DNA of 64,000 bases, taken from assembly GCA_040397785.1 (NCBI GenBank), contig JBBAVI010000013.1:1-64000 (forward strand), given 5' to 3'. This stretch comes from M3007 sp040397785 (GTDB taxonomy: Bacteria > Bacteroidota > Bacteroidia > Chitinophagales > Saprospiraceae). How positions within the stretch are numbered: the stretch's first letter is position 1; each line of letters starts with the position of its first letter. The notes beneath the pieces are model-generated. The model did no database searches. It was not told the origin of the DNA and worked only from the letters and a program-made list of their open reading frames with translations. The translations under genes were made by a program, and so were the position numbers. This document shows positions 10,042 through 17,484 of this stretch, in pieces.

Positions 10042-12510
10042 ATGAAGGTTTCTTTGAATTGGATTCGAGTACTACTCGACCTGCATAAAACACCCCCTGA
10101 AATCGCCGATATACTGACTGCACTGGGGCTTGAAGTGGAAGGATTAGAAACGGTTAAACCATCTTTGGTTGACCTGGACAAGGTACGCAGCGGGCTTGTG
10201 CTGAGCTGCGAACGCATTCCGGAAACCGACCACTTGTCTGCAACCACCGTCGATGTTGGCGATGGAGTCATTCGTTCGATCGTTTGCGGCGCACCCAATG
10301 TTGCTGCAGGCCAAAAAGTATTTGTCGCCTTGCCTGGTGCGAATGTTTTCAGCAAAGACGGCGAACTGTTTACCATCGGCGAACGCAAAGTGAAGGGCAT
10401 TCCTTCACAAGGCATGATTTGCGCCATGGACGAACTCGGTGTGGGCTCCGACCACAGCGGTATCCTCGTGTTGCCACTGGATACGGCACTCGGCATTTCT
10501 GCTGCCGACTGGTACGAACAAGCGCCGGATACCATTATCGAAATTGGACTTACCCCCAACCGCGCCGACGCAACCAACCATGTAGGGGTGGCGCGTGATC
10601 TTGCGGCCTACCTGCGTGTACAGGAAGGAGCAGTTGCGCCCCTTCATTTGCCCGACGTGAGTGCCTTTCCTGCCCCTAAAACGCAGGTTCCAATTACGGT
10701 AGAAGTCCTTGATGCTGTTGCTTGTCCGCGGTACACCGGCGTGTCCATCACGGGCATTCAAGTAGCCGAAAGCCCTGAATGGTTAAAAAACCGCCTGCTG
10801 GCCCTGGGCCAACGTCCGATCAACAACGTGGTAGATGTAACCAATTTCGTGCGGATGGAGCTCGGTCAGCCCCTCCACGCATTTGATATTGCAGCCATTG
10901 GCGGCCAGAAAATACAGGTTAGTACCCTGCCGGAAGGCACGCTTTTCAAAGCCCTGGACGATACCGAACGCAAACTCTTTGCCGAAGACCTGATGATTTG
11001 CGACGGAAACACGCAACCCTTGTGCATCGGCGGCGTGTTTGGCGGTGCGGACAGTGGCGTGAAAGACGGTACGACGCAGGTGTTTTTGGAAAGTGCCTGG
11101 TTCAATGCCAAATCGATTCGCCGAAGCATGTTGCGCCACAATTTGCGCACTGATGCGGCCTGGTCTTTCGAAAAAGGCGTGGATCCCAATGGATGTTTGT
11201 ACGCCCTCAAACGTGCGGCATTGCTCATTTGCGAACTAACCGGCGGCGAAATCGCTTCCGAAATTGTTGATTTTTACCCACAGCCGGTTGCGCCTGCACG
11301 CGTACCCGTGCGCTACCAACGCATCAACCAACTGATTGGTGTAGATTTGGGCACTGACAAAATTAAACAAATCCTCACCGCCCTCGAAATCGGCATTGAA
11401 GCCGAAACAGCGGACGGTTTGACAGCAGTGATCCCAACCAACAAACCCGATGTAACCCGCGAGGCGGATGTCGTGGAAGAAGTTTTGCGCGTTTTTGGGC
11501 TGGACAATGTGCCCGTGCCTGCGCAATTCCGCACCAGCATGGAAGTTTCCCAACGCCCTACGCCCGATGCACTGCGCAACATTGCTGCCGATTTTCTGGC
11601 GGCCAATGGTTTTAATGAGTGCATGAGTTTGTCGTTGTCCAATTCCGCCAACCATTTGGGCGAGCATGCCTTGTTCCCGGTGGAGCAAGACCAATTGGTG
11701 TTTGTACACAATACCGCCAACCAGGGCCTCGATTGCATGCGCCCAACCATGCTGTTTAGTGCACTGGATACCATTTTGCGCAATCAGAACCGCCAAAATG
11801 CCGATTTGCGCCTGTTTGAATTGGGTAAAACCTATTTGCGCAAACCCAACAGCGAAGAAGGCAAAGCCCGTTTTTCGGAAGTCGCGCGCATGAGCATATG
11901 CATGAGCGGCGCGTACCAGGGCGAAAGTTGGCAGCCTTCGAGCAAAAGCAAAGTTGATTTTTACAGTTTGAAAGCCCTGGTACAGAATTTGCTGGCGCGT
12001 TTTGGCGTAGGCGGCTATCAGGAAACCGTGCTCCAGGAAGCGCCTTATCAATATGCCTTGAAATACCACCGCGGCCCACAAGAACTGGTTACATTTGGCG
12101 CCGTGTTGCCCTCTATTTTGAAAAAAATGGACATCAAAAACCCCGTCTTTTTTGCCGATTTCAACATCGACAACCTGTTTAAAGCCGTGGGTTCGAACAA
12201 AATACAATTTACAGAACTCAATAAATATCCTACCGTGCGCCGCGACCTGGCGCTGGTACTCGATCAGGCCGTTTCTTTTGGCGACATCAAACAATTGGCC
12301 GGTAAAACAGCCAAAAAAATGCTGAAAGACATCAATTTGTTCGACGTATTTGAAGATGAAAGTAAATTAGGGGTGGGTAAAAAATCATATGCCGTGAGTT
12401 TTACCTTCGAAGATCCAGAAAAAACCTTGCAAGATAAAGATATTGACCACCTGATGCAACAGTTGCAACAGGCTTTTGAAACCAAACTGAATGCCGGCAT
12501 CCGTAAATAA
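10042..12510 (+). CDS. pheT: Phenylalanine--tRNA ligase beta subunit
   Basis: PheT is the beta subunit of the cytoplasmic (alpha-beta)2 phenylalanyl-tRNA synthetase, which charges tRNA-Phe. The 822-residue length is normal for Bacteroidota. The start MKVSLNWIRVLLDL is canonical. Visible modules in order are the EMAP-type tRNA-binding domain (about 40-150, ending GMICAMDELGVGSDHSGI), the B3/B4 editing region (ECMSL lies later, RPINNVVDVTNFV near 255-270), the B5 domain (around 420-490), the catalytic-like core and a C-terminal ferredoxin-fold anticodon-binding domain (YPTVRRDLALVLDQAVSFGDI to the end). pheS is not next to it. rny follows 87 bp downstream, leaving no room for the zapA gene often found between them in this phylum. 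Confidence 0.97.
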   Translation: MKVSLNWIRVLLDLHKTPPEIADILTALGLEVEGLETVKPSLVDLDKVRSGLVLSCERIPETDHLSATTVDVGDGVIRSIVCGAPNVAAGQKVFVALPGANVFSKDGELFTIGERKVKGIPSQGMICAMDELGVGSDHSGILVLPLDTALGISAADWYEQAPDTIIEIGLTPNRADATNHVGVARDLAAYLRVQEGAVAPLHLPDVSAFPAPKTQVPITVEVLDAVACPRYTGVSITGIQVAESPEWLKNRLLALGQRPINNVVDVTNFVRMELGQPLHAFDIAAIGGQKIQVSTLPEGTLFKALDDTERKLFAEDLMICDGNTQPLCIGGVFGGADSGVKDGTTQVFLESAWFNAKSIRRSMLRHNLRTDAAWSFEKGVDPNGCLYALKRAALLICELTGGEIASEIVDFYPQPVAPARVPVRYQRINQLIGVDLGTDKIKQILTALEIGIEAETADGLTAVIPTNKPDVTREADVVEEVLRVFGLDNVPVPAQFRTSMEVSQRPTPDALRNIAADFLAANGFNECMSLSLSNSANHLGEHALFPVEQDQLVFVHNTANQGLDCMRPTMLFSALDTILRNQNRQNADLRLFELGKTYLRKPNSEEGKARFSEVARMSICMSGAYQGESWQPSSKSKVDFYSLKALVQNLLARFGVGGYQETVLQEAPYQYALKYHRGPQELVTFGAVLPSILKKMDIKNPVFFADFNIDNLFKAVGSNKIQFTELNKYPTVRRDLALVLDQAVSFGDIKQLAGKTAKKMLKDINLFDVFEDESKLGVGKKSYAVSFTFEDPEKTLQDKDIDHLMQQLQQAFETKLNAGIRK

Positions 12511-12597
12511 GGATGCGGAAATGACATCAACCAAATCTATCATATACTTCTACGCCCTTACTCAGGGCTACAGAAGACCAAAACCACCCATCATCAT

Positions 12598-14280
12598 ATG
12601 GATATCGGAATAGGCTTATTTATAGGACTCGCGGTCGGCGCAATCATCGCCTACCTGCTCACTGCTTCGGTGATCAAGCGGTCCAACCTCAAAACCATTG
12701 AAGAAAGCAACCGCCAAGGCGATCTTGCAATCCAGGAAGCCCGCCTCAACGCCAAGCGCATTGAGGATGAAGCAACCCTTAAGGCAGACAAAGTAATTTC
12801 AAAAGCAGAATCGGAAAACGAACGGATCAAACAACAAAAGATCCAGGAAGCGAAAGAACGCTATTCCGCGATGCGCTCCGAATTTGATACCGAAAAAGTA
12901 AAACACCAATTGCACCTCAAAGAAATGGAGGTAGAGCTGGTGTCCAAAGAAAAGGAATTCAAAATTCAACAGGATGCCTTTCAAGCAAAAATTTCGGACC
13001 TTGATAACCGCAAAAACGACCTTGATAACCGCGAATTAGAACTGGAAACCCTGCGTGAAAACCTGGACAAACAACTGAAAATTGTTCAGAAAAAAAGAGA
13101 AGAACTCGATGCGGCCAACGAAGAACGCATCAAGGCCCTCGAAAAAATTGCGCAACTCACCCAGCAGGATGCCAAAGATCAATTGCTGGAAGCCGTACGC
13201 GCCAAGAGCGAGTCGGAATCGATGGCCATCGTAAAAGAAGCCATCACCCAAGCGAAATTGACGGCCAACAAAGAGGCGAAAAAGATTGTCATTCAAACCA
13301 TTCAGCGTACTGCTGCCGAATTTACCATTGAAAATACCGTTTCGGTGTTCAACCTGGAAAACGACGACATGAAGGGCCAGATTATCGGTCGCGAAGGCCG
13401 GAACATCCGCGCCCTCGAATCGGCTACCGGTGTTGAAATTATTGTAGATGATACCCCGGAAGCAATTGTTATTTCTTCTTTCGACCCGATTCGCCGCGAA
13501 GTAGCACGTTTGTCGCTCCAGCGTTTGGTGGCCGACGGACGGATTCACCCGGCCCGTATCGAAGAAGTCGTGGCTAAAGTGCGCAAGCAACTTGAGGAAC
13601 AAATCATCGAAATTGGTGAACGTACGGTCATCGAGCAAGGCATTCACGGCCTCAATGCGGCCCTGGTGCGCATGGTAGGTCGGATGCGTTTCCGCTCCTC
13701 GTACGGTCAGAACCTGCTCAAGCACTCCATCGAAACCGCCGAACTGTGCGGCATCATGGCGGCCGAACTGGGCTTGAACCCAAAACAGATCAAAATGGCC
13801 AAACGCGCCGGTCTGTTGCACGATATTGGTAAAGTAGCCGAAGAAGAAACCGAACTCTCGCACGCGCTTGTGGGCATGAAAATGTGCGAACAATACGGCG
13901 AACACCCCGTGATCATCAACGCAGTAGGCGCCCACCACGATGAGGTCGAGATGAACAACATCATTGCGCCGATCATCCAGGCATGTGACGCCATTTCGGG
14001 CGCACGTCCAGGTGCACGCCGCGAGATCCTCGAAAACTACCTCAAGCGTATCGGCGAACTGGAAGATATTGCGATGGCCTATGAAGGCGTGTCGAAAGCA
14101 TTTGCCATGCAGGCAGGTCGTGAGTTGCGCGTGATTGTAGAAGCCGATAAAGTAACCGACCAATATGCCGACGATCTGTCGTTTATGATTTCACAGAAGA
14201 TTCAGGACGAAATGCAGTACCCTGGCCAGATAAAGGTTACGGTGATTCGCGAGAAACGGGCAGTGGCTTACGCGCGGTAG
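12598..14280 (+). CDS. rny: Ribonuclease Y
   Basis: RNase Y is a membrane-anchored endoribonuclease that initiates mRNA decay. The 560-residue protein has one N-terminal membrane helix (about residues 4-25, IGLFIGLAVGAIIAYLLTA) and a long charged coiled coil to ~residue 230. A KH RNA-binding domain follows (GRNIRALESATGVEIIVDD, about 265-320). The HD phosphohydrolase domain carries NLLKHSIE, LLHDIGK and the later HH/D ligands (AVGAHHDEVE). Both the order and the length are those of the family. It probably follows pheT in one transcript, and a good terminator sits 24 bp after the stop. Confidence 0.97.
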   Translation: MDIGIGLFIGLAVGAIIAYLLTASVIKRSNLKTIEESNRQGDLAIQEARLNAKRIEDEATLKADKVISKAESENERIKQQKIQEAKERYSAMRSEFDTEKVKHQLHLKEMEVELVSKEKEFKIQQDAFQAKISDLDNRKNDLDNRELELETLRENLDKQLKIVQKKREELDAANEERIKALEKIAQLTQQDAKDQLLEAVRAKSESESMAIVKEAITQAKLTANKEAKKIVIQTIQRTAAEFTIENTVSVFNLENDDMKGQIIGREGRNIRALESATGVEIIVDDTPEAIVISSFDPIRREVARLSLQRLVADGRIHPARIEEVVAKVRKQLEEQIIEIGERTVIEQGIHGLNAALVRMVGRMRFRSSYGQNLLKHSIETAELCGIMAAELGLNPKQIKMAKRAGLLHDIGKVAEEETELSHALVGMKMCEQYGEHPVIINAVGAHHDEVEMNNIIAPIIQACDAISGARPGARREILENYLKRIGELEDIAMAYEGVSKAFAMQAGRELRVIVEADKVTDQYADDLSFMISQKIQDEMQYPGQIKVTVIREKRAVAYAR

Positions 14281-14303
14281 AAGATCAGGTTTTTAAAATA
14301 TAT

Positions 14304-14344
14304 AAAAACGGTTCGTGTTCGGGAAGGGATGCGGGCCGTTTTTT
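14304..14344 (+). terminator. Rho-independent terminator after rny
   Basis: AAAACGGTTCG at the left arm pairs with CGGGCCGTTTT (11 bp, two G-U) around a 16-nt loop. A run of six Ts follows directly. It lies just downstream of rny on the same strand. Confidence 0.75.
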
Positions 14345-14410
14345 GGTTTTTGGGGGTGGATACGCTTCAACCAATCTTTGGCTCATGCGGCAATTATACC
14401 TAACGTTCCC

Positions 14411-14541
14411 AATACTCCACGCACTGAGTGGAGTATTGTTCCGGACGCATATTTTTTTATTACTTTTGTAAGAATATGGATAATTTATTGACCGAACTGC
14501 GCATTAAACCTGCTCGCTTAGTCCGTGTTCATAGTAGCTAG
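14411..14541 (+). promoter_or_regulatory. Promoter with overlapping operator-like palindrome and a 21-codon ORF
   Basis: A perfect 10-bp inverted repeat (AATACTCCAC at 14411-14420 and its complement at 14428-14437, 7-nt loop) overlaps a TTG (14436-14438). This TTG stands 22 nt before a perfect -7 box TACTTTTG (14461-14468). Eight bases later an ATG at 14476 opens a 21-codon frame (MDNLLTELRIKPARLVRVHSS) that runs into the 3' end of the minus-strand antitoxin gene. The promoter geometry is seen directly. Whether the short frame is a truncated gene, a leader peptide or nothing is unknown. Confidence 0.5.
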
Positions 14542-14824
14542 CCAGAATTGGAATATCCAATGCCTCCTGTAATTTGATCTGGGTTTCAATGGTGAGGTTT
14601 TCTTTGCCGCGCACGATTTTAGTGACTTGTTGAGGCGTCACGCCAAGCATATTGGCAAGGTGTTTTTGTGACCAGCCAAGTTCTTCCAGTTTATTTAACA
14701 CTTTAAGGGCAATGTGCTGCGATTCCCTAAGCATTGCCCGGTTTTTAATACGGGCTTTGTTTTTTTCAAGGGTCTGGCTGGTATCCGGAGAAACCAAACT
14801 GAGCAACTTTTCTTTATTGGTCAT
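14504..14824 (-). CDS. XRE-family helix-turn-helix antitoxin-like protein, copy 1
   Basis: This 106-residue DNA-binding protein has a cro/C1-type helix-turn-helix at about residues 45-90 (LGWSQKHLANMLGVTPQQVTKI). The N-terminal ~40 residues (SPDTSQTLEKNKARIKNR) are charged and helical. Its ATG overlaps the stop of the upstream 170-residue gene by 4 bp (ATGA), the usual arrangement of a toxin-first toxin-antitoxin operon. The first 98 residues differ from copy 2 (15343-15693) at only four positions; the two then have unrelated tails (EHGLSEQV here). Autoregulation by the HTH is expected from the family. The antitoxin role is inferred from arrangement, not from experiment. Confidence 0.85.
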   Translation of the reverse strand: MTNKEKLLSLVSPDTSQTLEKNKARIKNRAMLRESQHIALKVLNKLEELGWSQKHLANMLGVTPQQVTKIVRGKENLTIETQIKLQEALDIPILASYYEHGLSEQV

Positions 14825-14910
14825 ATTTCTTCACTTAAAAATTCAAAAAATGAATCATCATCAAATACGCCGTTTTGGCGAAGGAAAATTCGGGCCGCAC
14901 GCATTTTTCC
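14533..14910. repeat. Direct repeat of the toxin-antitoxin module, copy A (copy B at 15402-15779)
   Basis: About 378 bp covering the antitoxin's first 98 codons and the toxin's last ~29 codons occurs twice at a constant offset of 869 bp, without indels that I can see. Conservation is high at the DNA level. Both ends of the repeat fall inside genes. The copies are in direct orientation. Confidence 0.8.
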
Positions 14911-15333
14911 CAGTTCCTTGTTCGTATCAGGATGATCCTGCATGGCTTGACTCATTTTTATAGCACCGCCTGTAATAACAAAACAATCATTATCAATCTT
15001 AACGGCGTAAAGTCGCAACCAATCTTTCCGGATTTTCCCTTTTTGAAGCGGCAGGTCCGGATTTTTCGATTCTGCGGGATTAAGCGCAGAAAAATATCGC
15101 CTGTAAGGGACGTTATTTTGGTAGAGATTATCCAAAAAGTCTTGTAACGTTTCTGTTTGGTCGAGTATATCCGCTACAAAGGCTTGGACATCTGCTTTAT
15201 TATTTAGACGAGCGAAATTGTATAAATATTCCACGTCAGTCCATAAATCCATTAACCTTTCGTACTCGTTATCTCTTTCATCTTCATAATGAAAAGCATA
15301 CAAACGGTCTGCAAAGATAGGCACTATTTTCAT
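14821..15333 (-). CDS. Putative toxin-like partner of the XRE protein, 170 aa
   Basis: I recognise this as a conserved Bacteroidota protein found beside XRE regulators, but it has no firm functional assignment. It has no signal peptide. Notable segments are MKIVPIFADRLYAFHY, NEYERLMDLWTDVEYLYNF, IRKDWLRLYAVKIDNDCFVI, and a conserved end MRAARIFLRQNGVFDDDSFF. Such WLRLY...FVITGGAIK blocks resemble RelE/HigB-like folds (inference). It follows antitoxin copy 2 by 9 bp and overlaps antitoxin copy 1 by 4 bp, so all three are probably one transcript. A toxin role is inferred only from the operon layout and the HTH partner. Confidence 0.75.
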   Translation of the reverse strand: MKIVPIFADRLYAFHYEDERDNEYERLMDLWTDVEYLYNFARLNNKADVQAFVADILDQTETLQDFLDNLYQNNVPYRRYFSALNPAESKNPDLPLQKGKIRKDWLRLYAVKIDNDCFVITGGAIKMSQAMQDHPDTNKELGKMRAARIFLRQNGVFDDDSFFEFLSEEI

Positions 15334-15342
15334 AAAATCAAC

Positions 15343-15693
15343 CTATAGGTTTACTTTTTTTGAGTTTGAGACTTTCGAAAATTTTGAACGGTTCACATCA
15401 TAATAACTTGCCAGAATTGGGATATCCAATGCCTCCTGTAATTTGATCTGGGTTTCAATGGTAAGATTTTCTTTGCCACGCACGATTTTAGTGACTTGTT
15501 GAGGCGTCACGCCAAGCATTTTGACCAGGTGTTTTTGTGACCAGCCAAGCGCTTCCAATTTAGGCAATACTTTCAAGGCAATGTGCTGCGATTCCCTAAG
15601 CATTGCCCGGTTTTTAATGCGGGCTTTGTTTTTTTCAAGGGTTTGGCTGGTATCCGGAGAAACCAAACTGAGCAACTTTTCCTTATTGGTCAT
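15343..15693 (-). CDS. XRE-family helix-turn-helix antitoxin-like protein, copy 2
   Basis: This 116-residue near-duplicate of the antitoxin at 14504-14824 has four substitutions in the first 98 residues and a different, longer tail (DVNRSKFSKVSNSKKVNL). It has the same cro/C1 HTH (LGWSQKHLVKMLGVTPQQVTKI). Its ATG overlaps by 4 bp (15690-15693) with the stop of a truncated toxin copy, exactly as copy 1 overlaps the intact toxin. Nine bases after its stop the intact toxin-like gene begins. The pair looks like a tandem duplication followed by deletion of most of one toxin copy. Confidence 0.82.
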   Translation of the reverse strand: MTNKEKLLSLVSPDTSQTLEKNKARIKNRAMLRESQHIALKVLPKLEALGWSQKHLVKMLGVTPQQVTKIVRGKENLTIETQIKLQEALDIPILASYYDVNRSKFSKVSNSKKVNL

Positions 15694-15773
15694 ATTTCTT
15701 CAATAAAAAATTCAAAAAACGAATCATCATCAAATATGCCGTTTTGGCGAAGGAAAATTCGGGCTGGACGCAT
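15690..15773 (-). pseudogene. Truncated toxin-like gene copy (last 27 codons only)
   Basis: Reading the minus strand from 15773, MRPARIFLRQNGIFDDDSFF and the following FEFFIEEI-stop match the last 27 residues of the toxin-like protein (14821-15333) with a few substitutions. The frame is closed by TGA two codons upstream, and the homology ends at about 15779. The rest of the gene is missing. This remnant explains the origin of the second antitoxin copy. Confidence 0.8.
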
Positions 15774-15828
15774 TTTTCATAGTGCTCGTTTTTTCATCCG
15801 TTTTCCGTACACTTTTCACAAATCACCA

Positions 15829-17145
15829 TTACCTACCATCCTCAGTTACAATTAGTTTTCGCGCACTTATAACGTCCTTTGTCTGGATAAAAACTACATA
15901 AATGCCATTGTCTTCAAGTTGTAGTTGGGTTGACGGCTGCGTTGTTTGTAACTGTTTAACAGGTCGTCCAAGCATATCGGTAATCGTAATGGCAGCGTTG
16001 TTGTCCGAAAGTGAAATGGTAAATTCCCCGCTTGTCGGGTTTGGATAAATGTGGATGTCTGCTTCCTCCAGGGTTTCGTTGACGGCCACAGGGTTACAGA
16101 GAACGGGCGTTCCTGTGGTTTGTCCGATCGTGAGCACCCCTGCGTTAACCGTCCAAAACTCATAAGCGCCGCCCATTACCGTAGTCCAATTCGTTAAATT
16201 GACCGATCTGGAGAAGGAAGGTGCCGCGGTGTAACTCCCAGTACCATTTATTTTATACACTTTAACCCCATTTGTCCAGGTAAGGGGCTGATTAGGGATA
16301 CATATTTCGGGCGCGGCGCACCATTGTCTGAGAAAATAGGCTTTACCCAAGCCCACCACCATACCAACGCCATTTTCATCTATACAAACGGCTGTTTTTT
16401 CGTCACAAGCAATGCTTTTTACATCTATCATGGCTGAATCGGTGATCATGCGCGCTAAAAAAGTCATTAACCTTCCTTGTCTTCCCTGAATTCCATTGCT
16501 GGTTAAACCGCCTTTTGTATTAAAATGTGTTTCGCAAATCGTTTTTTGCAAAAAAGGATTCCGTAAAAAATCATTATAACGAATGCCTGTAGCGGATAAA
16601 TAGGGGTTTCCTAAAACATTGGGTGACAATACATTTGTAATGCCATCATAATAAACATAGCCCTGTATCGCCATTCCAGCACTGGTGCCACCAATGGGCG
16701 TATGTTTCACATTGATCAAATAATCTAAAGTGGCTCCTAAAGCCGTTCCTTTATAATTGGAGATATAATCATTTTGATCTCCTCCCGTAAAAAATACGGC
16801 TTCCGCCTTTCTGATCGCCTGAACGATAACGGAATCATTGGCAAGCGTTTTGGAATTGATCAAAAAGGTTTCAACCGAATGCGCAGGACCCAATCCATAA
16901 ATATAATCATTGTACGCATCGGTACCGGTGGCACGAATCACGACAAAGTCCCCGCCACCTGATTTCTGAATCATCCAGGTGAAAGCAGCATCCACATCAC
17001 TTCCTCCGCCCATCAAGACGGTTCCTGCGGTAGTTGTTGTAACGATATCAACGGGTGAACCGACCCTTCCTAAACTTTGAGCCTTTATCGCAGGGATGCC
17101 TACCAGGATTGCCAAATAAATGAGCGCGCTTCGTGTTTTTTTCAT
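15829..17145 (-). CDS. Secreted cyanophycinase-like peptidase (S51) with T9SS sorting domain
   Basis: The start is set at the ATG at 17145 (MKKTRSALIYLAILVGIPAI), which opens a signal peptide; the longer frame adds only a charged, non-secretory extension. The 438-residue protein contains the S51 / cyanophycinase fold. VLMGGGSDVDAAFTWMI is the nucleotide-binding-like first strand, AVFFTGGDQNDYI follows, and the nucleophile elbow GTSAGMAIQG carries the catalytic Ser near residue 175. The C-terminal ~75 residues are a type A T9SS sorting domain (IYPNPTSGEFTISL...ARKLIV). Export rather than cytoplasmic cyanophycin breakdown is therefore expected; the actual peptide substrate is unknown. A good promoter lies at 17226-17255. 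Confidence 0.88.
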   Translation of the reverse strand: MKKTRSALIYLAILVGIPAIKAQSLGRVGSPVDIVTTTTAGTVLMGGGSDVDAAFTWMIQKSGGGDFVVIRATGTDAYNDYIYGLGPAHSVETFLINSKTLANDSVIVQAIRKAEAVFFTGGDQNDYISNYKGTALGATLDYLINVKHTPIGGTSAGMAIQGYVYYDGITNVLSPNVLGNPYLSATGIRYNDFLRNPFLQKTICETHFNTKGGLTSNGIQGRQGRLMTFLARMITDSAMIDVKSIACDEKTAVCIDENGVGMVVGLGKAYFLRQWCAAPEICIPNQPLTWTNGVKVYKINGTGSYTAAPSFSRSVNLTNWTTVMGGAYEFWTVNAGVLTIGQTTGTPVLCNPVAVNETLEEADIHIYPNPTSGEFTISLSDNNAAITITDMLGRPVKQLQTTQPSTQLQLEDNGIYVVFIQTKDVISARKLIVTEDGR

Positions 17146-17225
17146 TTTTCTGTTTTTGTGCGTATTGTCGGCATACTCCGTTTTTGTCGTTTTACTTCCC
17201 ACCGCAACAAGTCTGTTTAGGTGAA

Positions 17226-17255
17226 CAAAAGTAATGAGATATCCAAACGCAACAA
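17226..17255 (-). promoter_or_regulatory. Promoter of the cyanophycinase-like gene
   Basis: On the minus strand TTG (17253-17255), a 19-nt spacer and TACTTTTG (17226-17233) match the Bacteroidota TTG-N17-23-TAnnTTTG promoter. The expected transcript start leaves a leader of about 75 nt before the ATG at 17145, which supports that start. Confidence 0.6.
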
Positions 17256-17392
17256 GTATAAAAACGATCCAGCACGCAGTATCGCAATCTGCGTTAGCAC
17301 CAAATCTTGACTGTTGTTGGAAAATCTTCTAAACAAATAATAATTACTCAGATGTGTAAACCCTGCAACTTTCCCCCAAAGTTGTGTAACAC

Positions 17393-17420
17393 TTGCTGGC
17401 ATTAAACAAGCCCACCTTTG
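17393..17420 (+). promoter_or_regulatory. Candidate promoter of the P-type ATPase gene
   Basis: TTG (17393-17395), a 17-nt spacer and CACCTTTG (17413-17420, one mismatch from TAnnTTTG) precede the ATG at 17485 by about 65 bp. Confidence 0.4.
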
Positions 17421-17484
17421 TAAATCTAATTTTAGTTGCACTATAAAATTGTATGCACACCTTGTTCATGCGCTCAATTGACAA

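Noticed and set aside
11236..14163. Long minus-strand ORFs opposite pheT and rny (up to 375 codons)
   Set aside because: They are antisense shadows caused by codon bias of the real genes; both plus-strand genes are unmistakable.
38..17214. Shared 14-mer ACCGCAACAAGTCT at 38-51 and 17201-17214
   Set aside because: A 14-nt match between two places in 64 kb is expected by chance, and the flanks do not match.
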